Shown: positions 8,419 to 17,882 of the stretch, piece after piece
Numbering within the stretch: position 1 is the first letter of the stretch
How the letters are laid out: every line of letters starts with the position of its first letter
Assembly: GCF_038051945.1 (NCBI RefSeq)
Contig: NZ_CP150302.1
Location: 2,976,001 to 3,040,000 of the forward strand
Reading direction: 5' to 3'
DNA length: 64,000 nucleotides
Source of the DNA: Paenibacillus sp. FSL H3-0469
GTDB taxonomy: Bacteria > Bacillota > Bacilli > Paenibacillales > Paenibacillaceae
Notes under the pieces: generated by a model
What the model saw: only the letters and a program-made list of their open reading frames with translations
Database searches by the model: none
Told to the model about the DNA's origin: nothing
Position numbers and translations under genes: made by a program

Positions 8419-9599
8419 ACGGTACGCGCGGAGAATTGTTGTACGGCAAAGTGCTGACTCCTGACGGAATTATTGAGCAGGGTGTAGTTGCCGTAGCGGA
8501 AGGCTTGATCCAATATGCCGGAGAAGCTTCCTGGCTGCCCGCAGCTTATGAGGGCTGGCAGACAACCACCCGGGAGGCGCAAGGTCTGCTGATCCCCGGA
8601 TTCGTCGATGTGCATGTGCACGGCGGAGCCGGACATGACTTCATGTACAGCGATGCAGATGCTCTTGACACCATCACACGGTTCCACGCCTCACACGGGA
8701 CGACCTCTATGCTGGCTACAACCATGACGGCTGCCAAGGCAGACATCGATCAGGTGCTGGCTGAGGTGGATGCTTATCGTTCCCGTGAAGGCGGCATGCC
8801 TTATGCAAGGCTGGCAGGTGTACATCTGGAGGGACCGTTCATCAGCGTACGATGGCCTGGAGCGCAGAATCCTGAGCATATCGTGCCAGCTAATATAGAG
8901 TGGCTGGAGGAATGGGAGGGCAAGTATCCGGGAATGATCCGTCAGGTCACCCTGGCTCCCGAGCGTGAAGCTGCCCTGGAAGCGATCCAGTGGCTGCGCA
9001 AGCATGGCATTACGGCTGCGCTTGGCCACACAGATGCCACATTCGAGCAGGTGATTACCGCTGCCGATGCCGGCCTGAACCAGGCAGTGCACATGTTCAA
9101 TGCCATGACACCGCTGCATCACCGCAAGCCGGGAACGGCCGGTGCCGTCCTGTTCGATCCCCGGATCAGAGCCGAGGTCATTGCCGACGGAATCCATGTT
9201 CATCCGGCAGCCATCAGCCTGATTACCCGGCTCAAGAACAATCACAATCTGCTGCTGATCACAGATGCCATGTCAGCAACCGGACTCAGCGACGGAGAAT
9301 ATGCGATCGGTGATCTGCCTGTGATTGTCAAGGACGGCATAGCCACGCTGAAGGAGCATCCTGAATCACTGGCCGGCAGCACACTGACGATGATTAGCGG
9401 GTTCCGTTATCTGGTGCAGGAGGTCGGTCTCAGCCTGCTGGAAGCCTCACAGGCTGCCAGCCTTAATCCGGCGCTGTCACTCGGCATGCAGCGGTCTATC
9501 GGAACGCTTGAAGCAGGGAAGCGCGGCGATATTCTGCAGCTGGACCAAGATCTGAATCTGCGCGGCGTATGGATCGGCGGACGCAAGCTGGAAGCCTAA
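8406..9599 (+). CDS. nagA: N-acetylglucosamine-6-phosphate deacetylase
   Basis: A 397-residue amidohydrolase that removes acetate from GlcNAc-6-P and feeds NagB. The metal and substrate residues are visible: His70-x-His72 (VDVHVHGG), Glu142 in HLEGPF, His208 (ALGHTDAT), His229 (HMFNAMTPLHHRKPG) and the catalytic Asp287 (LITDAMSATG). The loop after HLEGPF reads ISVRWPGAQNP, where most relatives have a Lys- or Arg-rich KxGAQ stretch; this is a mild departure. The start is ATG 8406 with GAAGGAG inside the nagB end. Confidence 0.96.
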   Translation: MAEINGTRGELLYGKVLTPDGIIEQGVVAVAEGLIQYAGEASWLPAAYEGWQTTTREAQGLLIPGFVDVHVHGGAGHDFMYSDADALDTITRFHASHGTTSMLATTMTAAKADIDQVLAEVDAYRSREGGMPYARLAGVHLEGPFISVRWPGAQNPEHIVPANIEWLEEWEGKYPGMIRQVTLAPEREAALEAIQWLRKHGITAALGHTDATFEQVITAADAGLNQAVHMFNAMTPLHHRKPGTAGAVLFDPRIRAEVIADGIHVHPAAISLITRLKNNHNLLLITDAMSATGLSDGEYAIGDLPVIVKDGIATLKEHPESLAGSTLTMISGFRYLVQEVGLSLLEASQAASLNPALSLGMQRSIGTLEAGKRGDILQLDQDLNLRGVWIGGRKLEA

Positions 9600-9637
9600 C
9601 TCCAGGGCAGTAAGCCACATTTTCATTATCCCTATAA

Positions 9638-9697
9638 ACGCAAACAATGCAGTCACCGTACCCGGCCTTCGGGGTGCGGCGGCTGCATTGTTTGCGT
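9638..9697. terminator. long hairpin between convergent nagA and the YhcN gene
   Basis: ACGCAAACAATGCAG pairs perfectly with CTGCATTGTTTGCGT around an inner GC-rich hairpin. There is no clean T-run on either side, so it may be a weak bidirectional terminator or an mRNA-stabilising end. Confidence 0.6.
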
Positions 9698-9800
9698 CTG
9701 TCTTCATTTACTGGTGTCCGCCCTGTGCCCTTCATCTGAATAAGCCTCATATTCCTCTGGAATACTATCTTCATTCAAGGCACTATGCAGCAGCGTCTGC

Positions 9801-10544
9801 TTACTGTCCGCTGCGGGCAGGGAAAATCCGTTCCGCCATGATACGGAATTCATTCGCGAAGCCTCTGAGCGGGTGCCCAGCACGGAATTCCCGGGCATAA
9901 TAATCGGCCCGTTCCACGAAATCCGGGTTCGCCGAGACATACACATTTCCGACGTATGTGTTGCCTTTTTTAACCTCTGCGGCGATTTTATTCTTGATTC
10001 CCCCGGGAAGCGTGTCTGTATCATCCCCCATATTGCTTCTGGACATAATCCCGTTATTGCCGTTCCCCGGATAATCATCGGGAGCCGCCATGCCTGTACC
10101 GCCAACGGTTCCGGTGCCTGTCAGACTTCCCGGAATGCCCGCCATGGAGCCTCCTGTCCCTGTCATCCCGGGAACACCCGCAGCAGTTCCTCTTCCTGTA
10201 TCTTTCCCGCGGGTGGTACTCCGGGTGTGTACCCCGCCCGAAACATTCTCCAGCATTACAGCGACATATGCGCTTCGGCCGACCATAATAACGTTAGCGG
10301 AACGGACTTCCGGCATGGCCGCTACACGGTCAGCCAATTCCTTGCTCATCTCCATGCTGCCGAAGTCATCGTCACGCTTCATGTCCCGTGTGGAGTTCAC
10401 GTGGATTCGCCCGTCTGTCCCCCGCACACTTTTCGTCTGCATATTGCCATTATCTGACGAATGGCCGGCACTGCAGCCGGTCATACTTAAGGCGCCGGCC
10501 AGCAAGGCAGCAGACACGGACAAGCCGAATTTCGATCGCAACAT
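9801..10544 (-). CDS. YhcN/YlaJ-family sporulation lipoprotein
   Basis: A 247-residue lipoprotein (lipobox LSMTGC). After the signal come a variable stretch, the YhcN/YlaJ-type segment (MSKELADRVAAMPEVRSANV, then VGRSAYVAVML), a Gly/Thr-rich insert, and a second conserved segment (KIAAEVKKGNTYVGNVYVS, then NPDFVERADYYAREF). In B. subtilis such proteins sit at the spore inner membrane or cortex and affect germination or outgrowth. I placed the start at 10544 after GGGAGATGAAGG. An upstream in-frame ATG at 10637 would add a non-signal-like stretch. Confidence 0.85.
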   Translation of the reverse strand: MLRSKFGLSVSAALLAGALSMTGCSAGHSSDNGNMQTKSVRGTDGRIHVNSTRDMKRDDDFGSMEMSKELADRVAAMPEVRSANVIMVGRSAYVAVMLENVSGGVHTRSTTRGKDTGRGTAAGVPGMTGTGGSMAGIPGSLTGTGTVGGTGMAAPDDYPGNGNNGIMSRSNMGDDTDTLPGGIKNKIAAEVKKGNTYVGNVYVSANPDFVERADYYAREFRAGHPLRGFANEFRIMAERIFPARSGQ

Positions 10545-10735
10545 TCCTTCATCTCCCTTCACAGAATAATGTAGTGCAGCGTAACAAGCCTTAGCATGGC
10601 TCCTCCGCTGCCGGGCTATCCAGAAAGGATTTGGCAATGCCGCCCCCCACAGTCACACGCAAGAGAAATCAGGCGTATCTTATATAACAGCAGACTGTGT
10701 TTCTCCGCAGGCAGTCCAGATCAGGAGGGGTAAGC

Positions 10736-11806
10736 TTGAAAATTCTATTTACGTTTTATGTACCAAGCGGCGGGGTGGAGACCCTGAACAGGCTGCGGTG
10801 TGAGAGTCTTCAAAAGAACGGCATCGAATGCCATGTACTCTATCTCATGCCGGGGTCCGGCACCAACAATAGTGTAAGCTTCCCGGTATTTATCACTTCG
10901 CAGGATGAAGATATCAGGGCTATACTGAATACTAATCATTATGACGCCATCATCGTAACCTCCGATTACCTGCTGCTGGAACGTCTGCGCCGGCTGGGGT
11001 ATGGCGGTATCCTGATCTATGAATCCCAGGGTTTGGGAACACGAAGCGAAGCCCGAAATATAATTATTGAATCCGTGCCTTATCTGCAATCCTTCTGCAA
11101 TGCCGTGCTGATTCCCCCCACCGATCATTTACTGGAGCTGTTTATCGAGATCTGCCCCTGGCTCCAGCGCTATATTATTCCGAACCTTGTGGATGTACAA
11201 GAATTCAGGTATATCCCCGCCGAGGCGCCCGTTGATCCTGTCATCGCCTGGGTAGGGCGGCTGGAATCCAACAAGAACTGGAGCGAGTACCTGAAGATTG
11301 CCCACCATATCCGCAAAGCGAAACCTAACCTGCATCTCTGGATGTTCCATGATCCGGCCCTGGCCTCCGATGACCAAAAGGAGGCGTTCAATGCTGAGCT
11401 GCATTCCCTTGGCCTGAATGACCGGCTGATTGTGTTCACGAATGTGCCTAACCAGATGATGCCTGTCTATTATTCATCGATTGCCGCTTCAGGAGGCTTC
11501 CTGCTGTCCAGCTCTGTCACAGAAGGCTTCGGATATGCCGTAGCTGAGGCTGTCTGCTGCTCCTGTCCTGTACTCAGTACGGATTCCGACGGGGTCAGAT
11601 CCTTCATTACCCATAATATTACCGGCAAATTCTATCCGCTTGGCAATGTGGAGGCTGCTGTGAACGAAGGACTGGAGCTGATGAATAACATCCCGCTGCG
11701 CGAAGCCATCTGCTATCAGGGCCGCCAGCACATGGTTACGCATTTCGGATTCGATCAGTATGCGCATTCCTTCCGCGAGATGATGAATTCCTTCTCTATC
11801 TTCTAA
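10736..11806 (+). CDS. glycosyltransferase family 4-like protein
   Basis: A 356-residue GT-B fold transferase. The N-terminal half starts with the SGGVETLNRL glycine loop seen in many GT4 proteins. The C-terminal half has the donor-binding domain (WVGRLESNKNW) and the sugar-nucleotide motif TEGFGYAVAEAVCCSCPVL. The start is TTG at 10736 with AGGAGGGG at 10723-10730; an ATG at 10697 lacks a site. It is transcribed away from the neighbouring YhcN gene and converges on the large minus-strand glycan operon, to which it probably contributes. Donor and acceptor are unknown. Confidence 0.88.
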   Translation: MKILFTFYVPSGGVETLNRLRCESLQKNGIECHVLYLMPGSGTNNSVSFPVFITSQDEDIRAILNTNHYDAIIVTSDYLLLERLRRLGYGGILIYESQGLGTRSEARNIIIESVPYLQSFCNAVLIPPTDHLLELFIEICPWLQRYIIPNLVDVQEFRYIPAEAPVDPVIAWVGRLESNKNWSEYLKIAHHIRKAKPNLHLWMFHDPALASDDQKEAFNAELHSLGLNDRLIVFTNVPNQMMPVYYSSIAASGGFLLSSSVTEGFGYAVAEAVCCSCPVLSTDSDGVRSFITHNITGKFYPLGNVEAAVNEGLELMNNIPLREAICYQGRQHMVTHFGFDQYAHSFREMMNSFSIF

Positions 11807-11840
11807 CTATTGCTAGCTTCTTATCCCCCTGTCTTCCGGC

Positions 11841-11895
11841 AAAAAAACCTTCAATTCCAGACGTTAACCTGGGTTGAAGGTTTCTGTGTTTTGTT
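11841..11895. terminator. bidirectional terminator between convergent glycosyltransferase genes
   Basis: AAACCTTCAA...CCAG pairs with CTGGGTTGAAGGTTT. There is an A7 run on the left, which serves as the T-tract for the minus strand, and a T-rich stretch on the right. It serves both converging transcripts. Confidence 0.85.
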
Positions 11896-11916
11896 TTGGC
11901 GCTCTGCCCGGAGGCA

Positions 11917-12960
11917 TCACATCCCTTGTCTGGACACCATCTCAAACAGCTCAGCCTGGAAAATCTGCACGCTTCTCTCCCATGTAAACTTCAGGGAATC
12001 CTGCTCTCCCCTGGCGGCCAGACGCCGGCGAAGCTCCCCGTCGTTAATGAGCGTCACAATATCCGCAGCAAGACGGTTCTCATGACGGTATGACATCAGG
12101 CAGTTCTGCCCGTGTGCACAGTATTCGAGGTTCCCCCCTGAATACACGGTAACCAGAGCAGCACCGCAGCGCATCGCTTCCAGCCCCGGCAGTGAACCGG
12201 CATCATTGGTACTTGCGCTGACAAAAATATCCGTCTCATTGTAATGATAAGCCAGTTCATCATCATTGGCGGGTGTCCGCAGCTGATAGCGCCCGGAGCT
12301 AAGTAAGGCCTGCAGACTCCTTGAAGCGGCATATTCAGCAGGGGGAGTCATGATATAGATCTCCACCTCAGGATGAAGCCGCTTGACCATATCAAGCTGT
12401 TGAATCAGGTATTCCTGTTCCCTGTGGCCGGAGAATCCGCCTTCTGGGCGCCGCATAATAGCCGAGACGATCAGCGGCTTGCCTGGATTGTCGCGAAAAT
12501 GCGTATTATGGAAATCCGGGTCAACACCGACCGGAACAATTCTCCCTTTAATACCATGATTGATCCGTATGACCTCCTGCTGCCAGCGCGACAGTACAAG
12601 CAGGTTGCGGGTAATGCCATAGGAGGCGAACGACTGATTATTATCCGGCAGGAAATTCGGCTCATAGCATAAGGCCAGCCGGATATGCAGTCCTTTGCCC
12701 AGACGGCTGGCCCGTTCGGCAACCGGAACGGTTGTATAATAATTGGAGATAATGACATCCCCGTAAGGGAAATGATCTTCCCTAAGGACCGGAGCGGGCA
12801 CAGGGATAATCGGACATTTCATCTCATATTCCACAACACCTAAGCTGGGCATAAGAATAACGACCTCATGCCCTATTAAAGTCAGGGCGTTCGCAAGCTC
12901 TGCTATCATCCGCTGCGCACCGCCTCTGGATAAGGTCAGAACCGGAAAGGTCAGTCTCAA
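11917..12960 (-). CDS. glycosyltransferase family 4-like protein
   Basis: A 347-residue GT-B protein. The N-terminus SRGGAQRMIAELANAL is the acceptor-side glycine loop, VSAIMRRPEGGFSGHREQE lies at the domain boundary, and the C-terminal donor site has SLPGLEAMRCGAALVTVYSGG. It is the last gene of a nine-gene minus-strand operon starting at 20553 and overlaps the preceding gene by 4 nt (ATGA). No signal peptide or membrane segment is seen, so it acts in the cytoplasm on nucleotide sugars. Confidence 0.87.
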   Translation of the reverse strand: MRLTFPVLTLSRGGAQRMIAELANALTLIGHEVVILMPSLGVVEYEMKCPIIPVPAPVLREDHFPYGDVIISNYYTTVPVAERASRLGKGLHIRLALCYEPNFLPDNNQSFASYGITRNLLVLSRWQQEVIRINHGIKGRIVPVGVDPDFHNTHFRDNPGKPLIVSAIMRRPEGGFSGHREQEYLIQQLDMVKRLHPEVEIYIMTPPAEYAASRSLQALLSSGRYQLRTPANDDELAYHYNETDIFVSASTNDAGSLPGLEAMRCGAALVTVYSGGNLEYCAHGQNCLMSYRHENRLAADIVTLINDGELRRRLAARGEQDSLKFTWERSVQIFQAELFEMVSRQGM

Positions 12961-13679
12961 TTCCTTCTCTCCTTTCTCAGCAGCTCCGTCAATTCACCCC
13001 TGTGCATGAACTGCACCTTGGCAATTTCCCGGTTCTGCGCTTCGTTGTGCAGGACCGAGCCCATCTCATTATGAATGCGGTAATACAGCATCGGCTCTTC
13101 TATATAAGACCACTCATAGTGAGGCAGAATCCGCAGCCACATATCATAATCCTGTGTATACAGGAGCGTCTCATTAAACATACCGACCCTGGAGAGGATC
13201 TCCATATCTAAGAGCACCGTACTGCCGTTCACCGGACAGCCGGACATCATGGTCTGTATGAGGGCCGGCCTGCTCAAGGCCGGCATCCGGACAATATCCT
13301 GAATCCGTTGCCCGTACTCATTAATATAGTAGTAAGCCGTATGATTGAAGGAGGTTCCTGAGCTGCGGATGGCTTCTATCTGCCGTCTGATTTTATCGGG
13401 ATGAAACAGATCATCCGCGCTTAACCAGGCAAAATAAGCTCCGCTTGCCACCTCGATTCCTTTATTGAGGGCCGAGCCGGTCCCTCCGTTGGTTTTGCGG
13501 ACATATATAATCCGGCTTCTATAGGCGTCAAGCTTCTCCGTATGGAGCGTTGAACCGTCATCCACCACGATCAGTTCAATATCTGTATAGCTCTGGGCCA
13601 GCACGCTTTCGACCGCCAGATGTACGTATGGGCAATTATAGAACGGAATTACCACCGAGACCTTGGTCTTCTGATTCAT
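12957..13679 (-). CDS. glycosyltransferase family 2
   Basis: A 240-residue GT-A enzyme with VVIPFYNCPYVHLAVESVLA and VVDDGST at the N-terminus, the NGGTGSALNKG loop, and the metal-binding LSADD motif around residue 90. The acceptor-side segment follows (LYTQDYDMWLRIL). It is closely related to the transferase at 14352-15068, which shares SVVIPFYNCPY and the NGGT.SALN loop, so the two arose by duplication. It overlaps the downstream GT4 gene by 4 nt. Confidence 0.9.
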   Translation of the reverse strand: MNQKTKVSVVIPFYNCPYVHLAVESVLAQSYTDIELIVVDDGSTLHTEKLDAYRSRIIYVRKTNGGTGSALNKGIEVASGAYFAWLSADDLFHPDKIRRQIEAIRSSGTSFNHTAYYYINEYGQRIQDIVRMPALSRPALIQTMMSGCPVNGSTVLLDMEILSRVGMFNETLLYTQDYDMWLRILPHYEWSYIEEPMLYYRIHNEMGSVLHNEAQNREIAKVQFMHRGELTELLRKERRN

Positions 13680-13704
13680 GCCCCGGCCTCCTCCCTGAGT
13701 TCAT

Positions 13705-14280
13705 TTATACAGTCTTGCAGGCGAGCAGGGCGTCCAGCGGAGCGTGATTCTCACCGAAAGCTTCCCGGAATGAAGGATTCTCCGCATGGTGAAAGCCCTT
13801 CAGTACAGTTACAGCGTAGCCCAGCTTCAGAAAGTCCTCAGGCTCCCAGCCGCTCCAGTGTTTCTGGTAATACTCTCCATGCAGATTGAAATGGTCCTTC
13901 CCCTCCTGCGGGAAGAAACCCCGCGGTGTAAATACAACGACACGGTTCGCAGCGATGAGCTCCGCCTTACGCAGCAGCTCCATGCCTTCACTCATCGAGA
14001 AATGCTCCAGCGAATCGATCAGAGTAACCGCAGAGAAGGTTCCCGGCAGGAACAGCTTATCGATATGACCGGCATCGGCATGAACCGGAATGATATGGGG
14101 GGCCTTGTATTTGCGGTGCAGCAGATAAGGCCTGTGGATATCCAGCCCCAGCACCACAGTGGCTTCATACCGCTCCAGCAGCGTACCGGTACCGCTGCCG
14201 ATATCCAGTATACTTTCGGAGAATTTCAGCTGCTCCAGCAGGACCGGCAGGAAGTCTTTCACTTCGATTTCCCGGTACAT
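13705..14280 (-). CDS. class I SAM-dependent methyltransferase
   Basis: A 191-residue protein with motif I ILDIGSGTG near residue 21, the acidic second strand (VLGLDIHRPYL), and DAGHID and LIDSLEHF motifs of small-molecule or glycan methyltransferases. Its place between two paralogous GT2 genes suggests it methylates a sugar residue or caps the chain. The substrate cannot be told from the sequence. Confidence 0.87.
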   Translation of the reverse strand: MYREIEVKDFLPVLLEQLKFSESILDIGSGTGTLLERYEATVVLGLDIHRPYLLHRKYKAPHIIPVHADAGHIDKLFLPGTFSAVTLIDSLEHFSMSEGMELLRKAELIAANRVVVFTPRGFFPQEGKDHFNLHGEYYQKHWSGWEPEDFLKLGYAVTVLKGFHHAENPSFREAFGENHAPLDALLACKTV

Positions 14281-14351
14281 ATGCTCTCCCTCCTAAGCGT
14301 TAATTGCCTGACCTTGGGCTGTGCTGCAGTGCCGGCTGTGCGCTCCGGCAG

Positions 14352-15068
14352 TTAGCCGCCCATGGAGGCAATCAGGGCACTTAACGGAGCGTGATAACGG
14401 GCACTGGTTGCTGCTGCTTCAGCCATAATGACATCGTAGTGTCTAAGCGTGCCCATTCCCTCATGCCGGCGGTAAGCCGTCAAGGACTGGTTCAGCATCA
14501 CCGGTGCATAACCGTTCAGAATCGCCCGGTACCACAGATCATAATCATGGGTATACGGAAGGGCTTCATCGAACATCCCGATGGCACCGAAGATCTCCCG
14601 CTTGAACATCACCGTACAGCCGTTGATGGGATTGCCGTACAGGAAGCAGCGCAGATATTCAAGCTGGTTCGGGAATACGGCCGCAGCATTCAGCTCCATA
14701 GCCTGCGAGTTTCCGTTAATGTAGTTGAAGTTGGTGTACGAGATCAGCAAACGGTTCTGTTCCATGAACAGAACCTGATTATTGATCTTGTCACGATAGA
14801 ACATATCATCCGAGCTGAGCCAGACTACATAATCTCCCGTGGCATGCGCAATACCATGGTTAAGTGCCGAAGCGGTGCCGCCGTTGGCCTTGCCCAGATA
14901 GTGAATGTAGGGCAGATAAGGGGTAATCCGCTCTGCATGCATAGTTGAACCGTCATCTACTACGATAATCTCATAGGGCTGCCAGGATTGAGATATGGCG
15001 CTCTGCAGTGCCTGCTCAATATAAGGACAATTGTAAAAAGGAATAACTACGGATACTCTGGGCTTCAT
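14352..15068 (-). CDS. glycosyltransferase family 2
   Basis: A 238-residue GT-A enzyme with SVVIPFYNCPYIEQALQSAI, VVDDGST and the metal-binding LSSDD motif, and the NGGTASALNHG loop. It is a paralogue of the 12957-13679 gene. It overlaps the upstream SDR gene by 4 nt. The short form without a membrane anchor implies a soluble cytoplasmic transferase. Confidence 0.9.
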   Translation of the reverse strand: MKPRVSVVIPFYNCPYIEQALQSAISQSWQPYEIIVVDDGSTMHAERITPYLPYIHYLGKANGGTASALNHGIAHATGDYVVWLSSDDMFYRDKINNQVLFMEQNRLLISYTNFNYINGNSQAMELNAAAVFPNQLEYLRCFLYGNPINGCTVMFKREIFGAIGMFDEALPYTHDYDLWYRAILNGYAPVMLNQSLTAYRRHEGMGTLRHYDVIMAEAAATSARYHAPLSALIASMGG

Positions 15069-16063
15069 AACAACTCTCCTTCCTTACCGGCTCTTGTATA
15101 GCGGATAATATCCGCCAGTGAACGGTCCAGCGCAATCTCCGGCTTCCAGCCGGAAATAGCAGCATAGTCCCCCGATTCTTCAGGCGTTCCCTTAGTATCA
15201 GCAGATTCAAATGAAGGCTTCGCCGGAACGGCAGATGACAGGGAAGGATTGCCCCGGCTGTGCTCCTCCTGCGGGCCCCAGTCCACCCTTACCGGAGCCG
15301 CAGCATGAGTCAGCAGCTTCGCTGCAATCTCTCCCAGTTCCCGCTCCGTCCCGGAATCGATACGGTAGATCCTGCCGGTCTCTCCCGAATCCAGAATGAA
15401 GCCATACGCCCTGACCGCATCACGCACATCCAGAAAATCACGCAGCGCATGGCGTGAGGAGAGCCGAAAGGCAGCAGGTGCAGCCGATCCGGTTACGGCG
15501 GCTGCTTCACTGCGCACAATATGCTGTGCCAGCAGGGAACAGAAGCCGGTAGACGGACCAGGCCCAATCAGGTTCGAGGGCTCCGCCATCAGCACAGGCT
15601 GTGCAAACAACCTTCCCCAAGCCAGCGATACCAGCTCTTCCAGCGTCTTACTGAGGCTGTAGGGGTGAGGCGGGTCTGCCGCACCCGGTCTGTACTTAAG
15701 CCGGGAGCCGGCCACCAGAATACGGCTGGCCGGCTGGACACGCAGCGCCTCAAGCAAATATAGAGTAGCCATTACATTGGTTTCCATATAGAGCAGCGGG
15801 TCCCGCCAGGACTCCGGGACCGAATTCTTGCCTGCCAGGTGCAGCACCTGATCCGGCTTCACCGCTCTAATCATTGCCGCTACAGCCCTACGGTCCCCCA
15901 GGTCACAGACGACCTGCTGAACCCCCTCCGGGAACAACTCCGCTTCTGGCTTGCGGCGGACTACAGCAGTCACCTCCGCTCCTCCGGCGGCAAAATAGGC
16001 CACGGCATGCCTGCCGGTAAAGCCGGAAGCTCCGGTAATAAGGAGACGCCGCCGCCCGCTCAT
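15065..16063 (-). CDS. NAD(P)-dependent sugar epimerase/reductase (extended SDR, RMD-like)
   Basis: A 332-residue extended SDR: Rossmann motif ITGASGFTG at residues 9-17, LHLAGKNSVPESW, and catalytic YSLSK near residue 147. The sequence around the active site (AGKNSVPESWRDP, TNVMATLYLLEALR, ALRDFLDVRDAVRAYGFIL) resembles GDP-6-deoxy-D-mannose reductases (RMD) more than UDP-galactose epimerases. No matching GDP-mannose 4,6-dehydratase is in the window, so the substrate is open. It lies within the operon with 4-nt overlaps on both sides. Confidence 0.8.
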   Translation of the reverse strand: MSGRRRLLITGASGFTGRHAVAYFAAGGAEVTAVVRRKPEAELFPEGVQQVVCDLGDRRAVAAMIRAVKPDQVLHLAGKNSVPESWRDPLLYMETNVMATLYLLEALRVQPASRILVAGSRLKYRPGAADPPHPYSLSKTLEELVSLAWGRLFAQPVLMAEPSNLIGPGPSTGFCSLLAQHIVRSEAAAVTGSAAPAAFRLSSRHALRDFLDVRDAVRAYGFILDSGETGRIYRIDSGTERELGEIAAKLLTHAAAPVRVDWGPQEEHSRGNPSLSSAVPAKPSFESADTKGTPEESGDYAAISGWKPEIALDRSLADIIRYTRAGKEGELL

Positions 16064-16899
16064 GTCGGCAGCTCTGAGCTGCGCATAAAATCGGCAAGCT
16101 CGCTAAGCATCCGGGGATAGGACGGCAGCTCAATCGTAACATCGCTTCTCGTACTGATCAGCGTCCGGTCTTGAACTGGCGTCTGCTGCGGGATGATCTC
16201 AACATCCTCTTTATGAAATGCCGTCTGCATCATCTGCAGTAGCTGATATTTGCTTACGGGCTGCGGGTGGGCCAGATGAATCAGCCCGGAGAGATCCGAG
16301 TCCAGCAAGGAGTCAACGGCTTTGGCCAGCTCCAGGGTAGTGACTCCATTCCACATCACGCATTCATATCCGGTTACCCGGCCCTTCTGGGCCAGGAACC
16401 ATTCCATGAGGCCGATTCCGCCAGAACGGATCTCAGGCCCGATAATGGAGGTGCGGATCGTAAGATGTCCGGGATCACGCACTTCTCCAAGACTCTTGGT
16501 AAGGGCGTAGACCGAGGTTCCATCCGCGGCATCCTCCTCGGTGTATCCGCCGCGTGTTCCTTCGAACACGCAGTCGGAGCTGATGTGGATGAGCCGGGCA
16601 TGAATCTGGTCCGCTGCCCGCCGCAGGCGGTGGGGCAGGAATCCGTTGACATGATACGCGCCAATCCGGTCCCGTTCGGCGAATTGATTGAGTACCCCCA
16701 TCGCATTAATAATGCAATGGGGGGAGACGATTTCAACCAGCTTTTCTACACCGGCGATGTCGTCGGCGTCTACATACAACCCTCCAAGATCCTTCTTATC
16801 CCGGGTTGTATGGAAGATGTGGTGCTTGCCCTGGCGGCGAAAATACTCCGCCAGCATATGACCTGCCATACCATTTCCGCCGAGAATAAGGAGCTTCAC
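16060..16899 (-). CDS. RmlD/WbvR-like NDP-4-keto-sugar reductase
   Basis: A 279-residue SDR with glycine loop LGGNGMAG at the N-terminus, SSDCVFEG and catalytic YALTK near residue 133. Fold and length match RmlD-type 4-keto reductases. It lacks the C-terminal cupin domain of CapF/WbjC-type bifunctional enzymes, which are about 370 residues long. With the adjacent 4,6-dehydratase and 2-epimerase, this composition is the one reported for the UDP-L-QuiNAc/L-RhaNAc branch (WbvB-WbvR-WbvD) rather than for UDP-L-FucNAc. That assignment is inferred from family composition. Confidence 0.82.
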   Translation of the reverse strand: MKLLILGGNGMAGHMLAEYFRRQGKHHIFHTTRDKKDLGGLYVDADDIAGVEKLVEIVSPHCIINAMGVLNQFAERDRIGAYHVNGFLPHRLRRAADQIHARLIHISSDCVFEGTRGGYTEEDAADGTSVYALTKSLGEVRDPGHLTIRTSIIGPEIRSGGIGLMEWFLAQKGRVTGYECVMWNGVTTLELAKAVDSLLDSDLSGLIHLAHPQPVSKYQLLQMMQTAFHKEDVEIIPQQTPVQDRTLISTRSDVTIELPSYPRMLSELADFMRSSELPT

Positions 16900-17882
16900 T
16901 GGAGGAACCCTCCCCGGATCAGAATATCCTTGATTTCAGCCTGCTCCATCAGATGATTCTCCGAGCTGAAGCTGCTGAAGGACACATGGGGGTAATGACG
17001 GTAATGCTCCTTCAGCTCCGGCATATCGAGCGTAGGCAGAATAACCAGGTACTGCTCATCGTAGACCACCGTAGTCAGGCTCTCGAAATCGCTCATCAGG
17101 ATCTCATGGATTTTCTCACCCGGGCGGATGCCGGTCTCAATCATACTGACATCCGTCCGCCCGGAAGCTTCGATCAGCACATCGGCCAAATCCACGATCC
17201 GGCAGGTCGGCATGGTCATGACGAAGATTTCGCCGCCGATACTGACATCGGAAGCCTTGAACAGCAGGGTAATGGCATCGCGCAGGGTGAAAAAGAACCG
17301 GGTCATGTTCATGTCTGTAATCTTTACCTGTCCCTTGTCCTTGATCTGCTTCATGAACAGGTGGACCACACTGCCGTTCGTCCCCAGCACATTGCCTCCG
17401 CGCACGGTAACAAACTTGGTGCCTGAGCCGATCAGATTGGCATAGACGAACAGCTTCTCGCCGATGGCCTTGGTCATGCCATAGAAGTTCGACGGATTAG
17501 CTGCCTTGTCGGTAGAGATGTAGATCGCCTTCTCCACATTGTTGGCAATCGCCGCTTCAATGACATTTTGTGTGCCGACCACATTCGTCTTGAGTGCCTC
17601 GTACGGCTGGTCTTCGCAGACAGGCACGTGCTTGAGTGCAGCCAGATGGAAGACATAATCCACACCGCGGCAGGCAGCCACCAGCGCATCCTTGTCACGG
17701 ATATCACCGATGATGAAGCTGAGACGCTGATCTTCAAATTCACGGCTCATGGCTACCTGTGCAGACTCACTGCGGGAGAATACGATGATTTCTTTGGGAT
17801 GCTGCGGCAGCAGCTGCCGGATCAGCTCATGCCCCCAGGAACCGGTACCGCCTGTAACCAGAATCCGTTTATTATTGAACAT
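16896..17882 (-). CDS. UDP-GlcNAc 4,6-dehydratase (5-inverting, CapE/WbjB-like)
   Basis: A 328-residue SDR of the polysaccharide-biosynthesis dehydratase family: VTGGTGSWG nucleotide loop, HLAALKHVPVCEDQP, the STDKAANPSNFYGMTK active site (Thr-Asp-Lys plus Tyr-x3-Lys) and VRGGNVLGTNGSV. It would convert UDP-GlcNAc to a 4-keto-6-deoxy sugar. The start is ATG 17882 with GGAGG eight bases upstream; a frame extension to 17897 has no site. It overlaps the 2-epimerase by 11 nt and the reductase by 4 nt. Confidence 0.9.
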   Translation of the reverse strand: MFNNKRILVTGGTGSWGHELIRQLLPQHPKEIIVFSRSESAQVAMSREFEDQRLSFIIGDIRDKDALVAACRGVDYVFHLAALKHVPVCEDQPYEALKTNVVGTQNVIEAAIANNVEKAIYISTDKAANPSNFYGMTKAIGEKLFVYANLIGSGTKFVTVRGGNVLGTNGSVVHLFMKQIKDKGQVKITDMNMTRFFFTLRDAITLLFKASDVSIGGEIFVMTMPTCRIVDLADVLIEASGRTDVSMIETGIRPGEKIHEILMSDFESLTTVVYDEQYLVILPTLDMPELKEHYRHYPHVSFSSFSSENHLMEQAEIKDILIRGGFLQ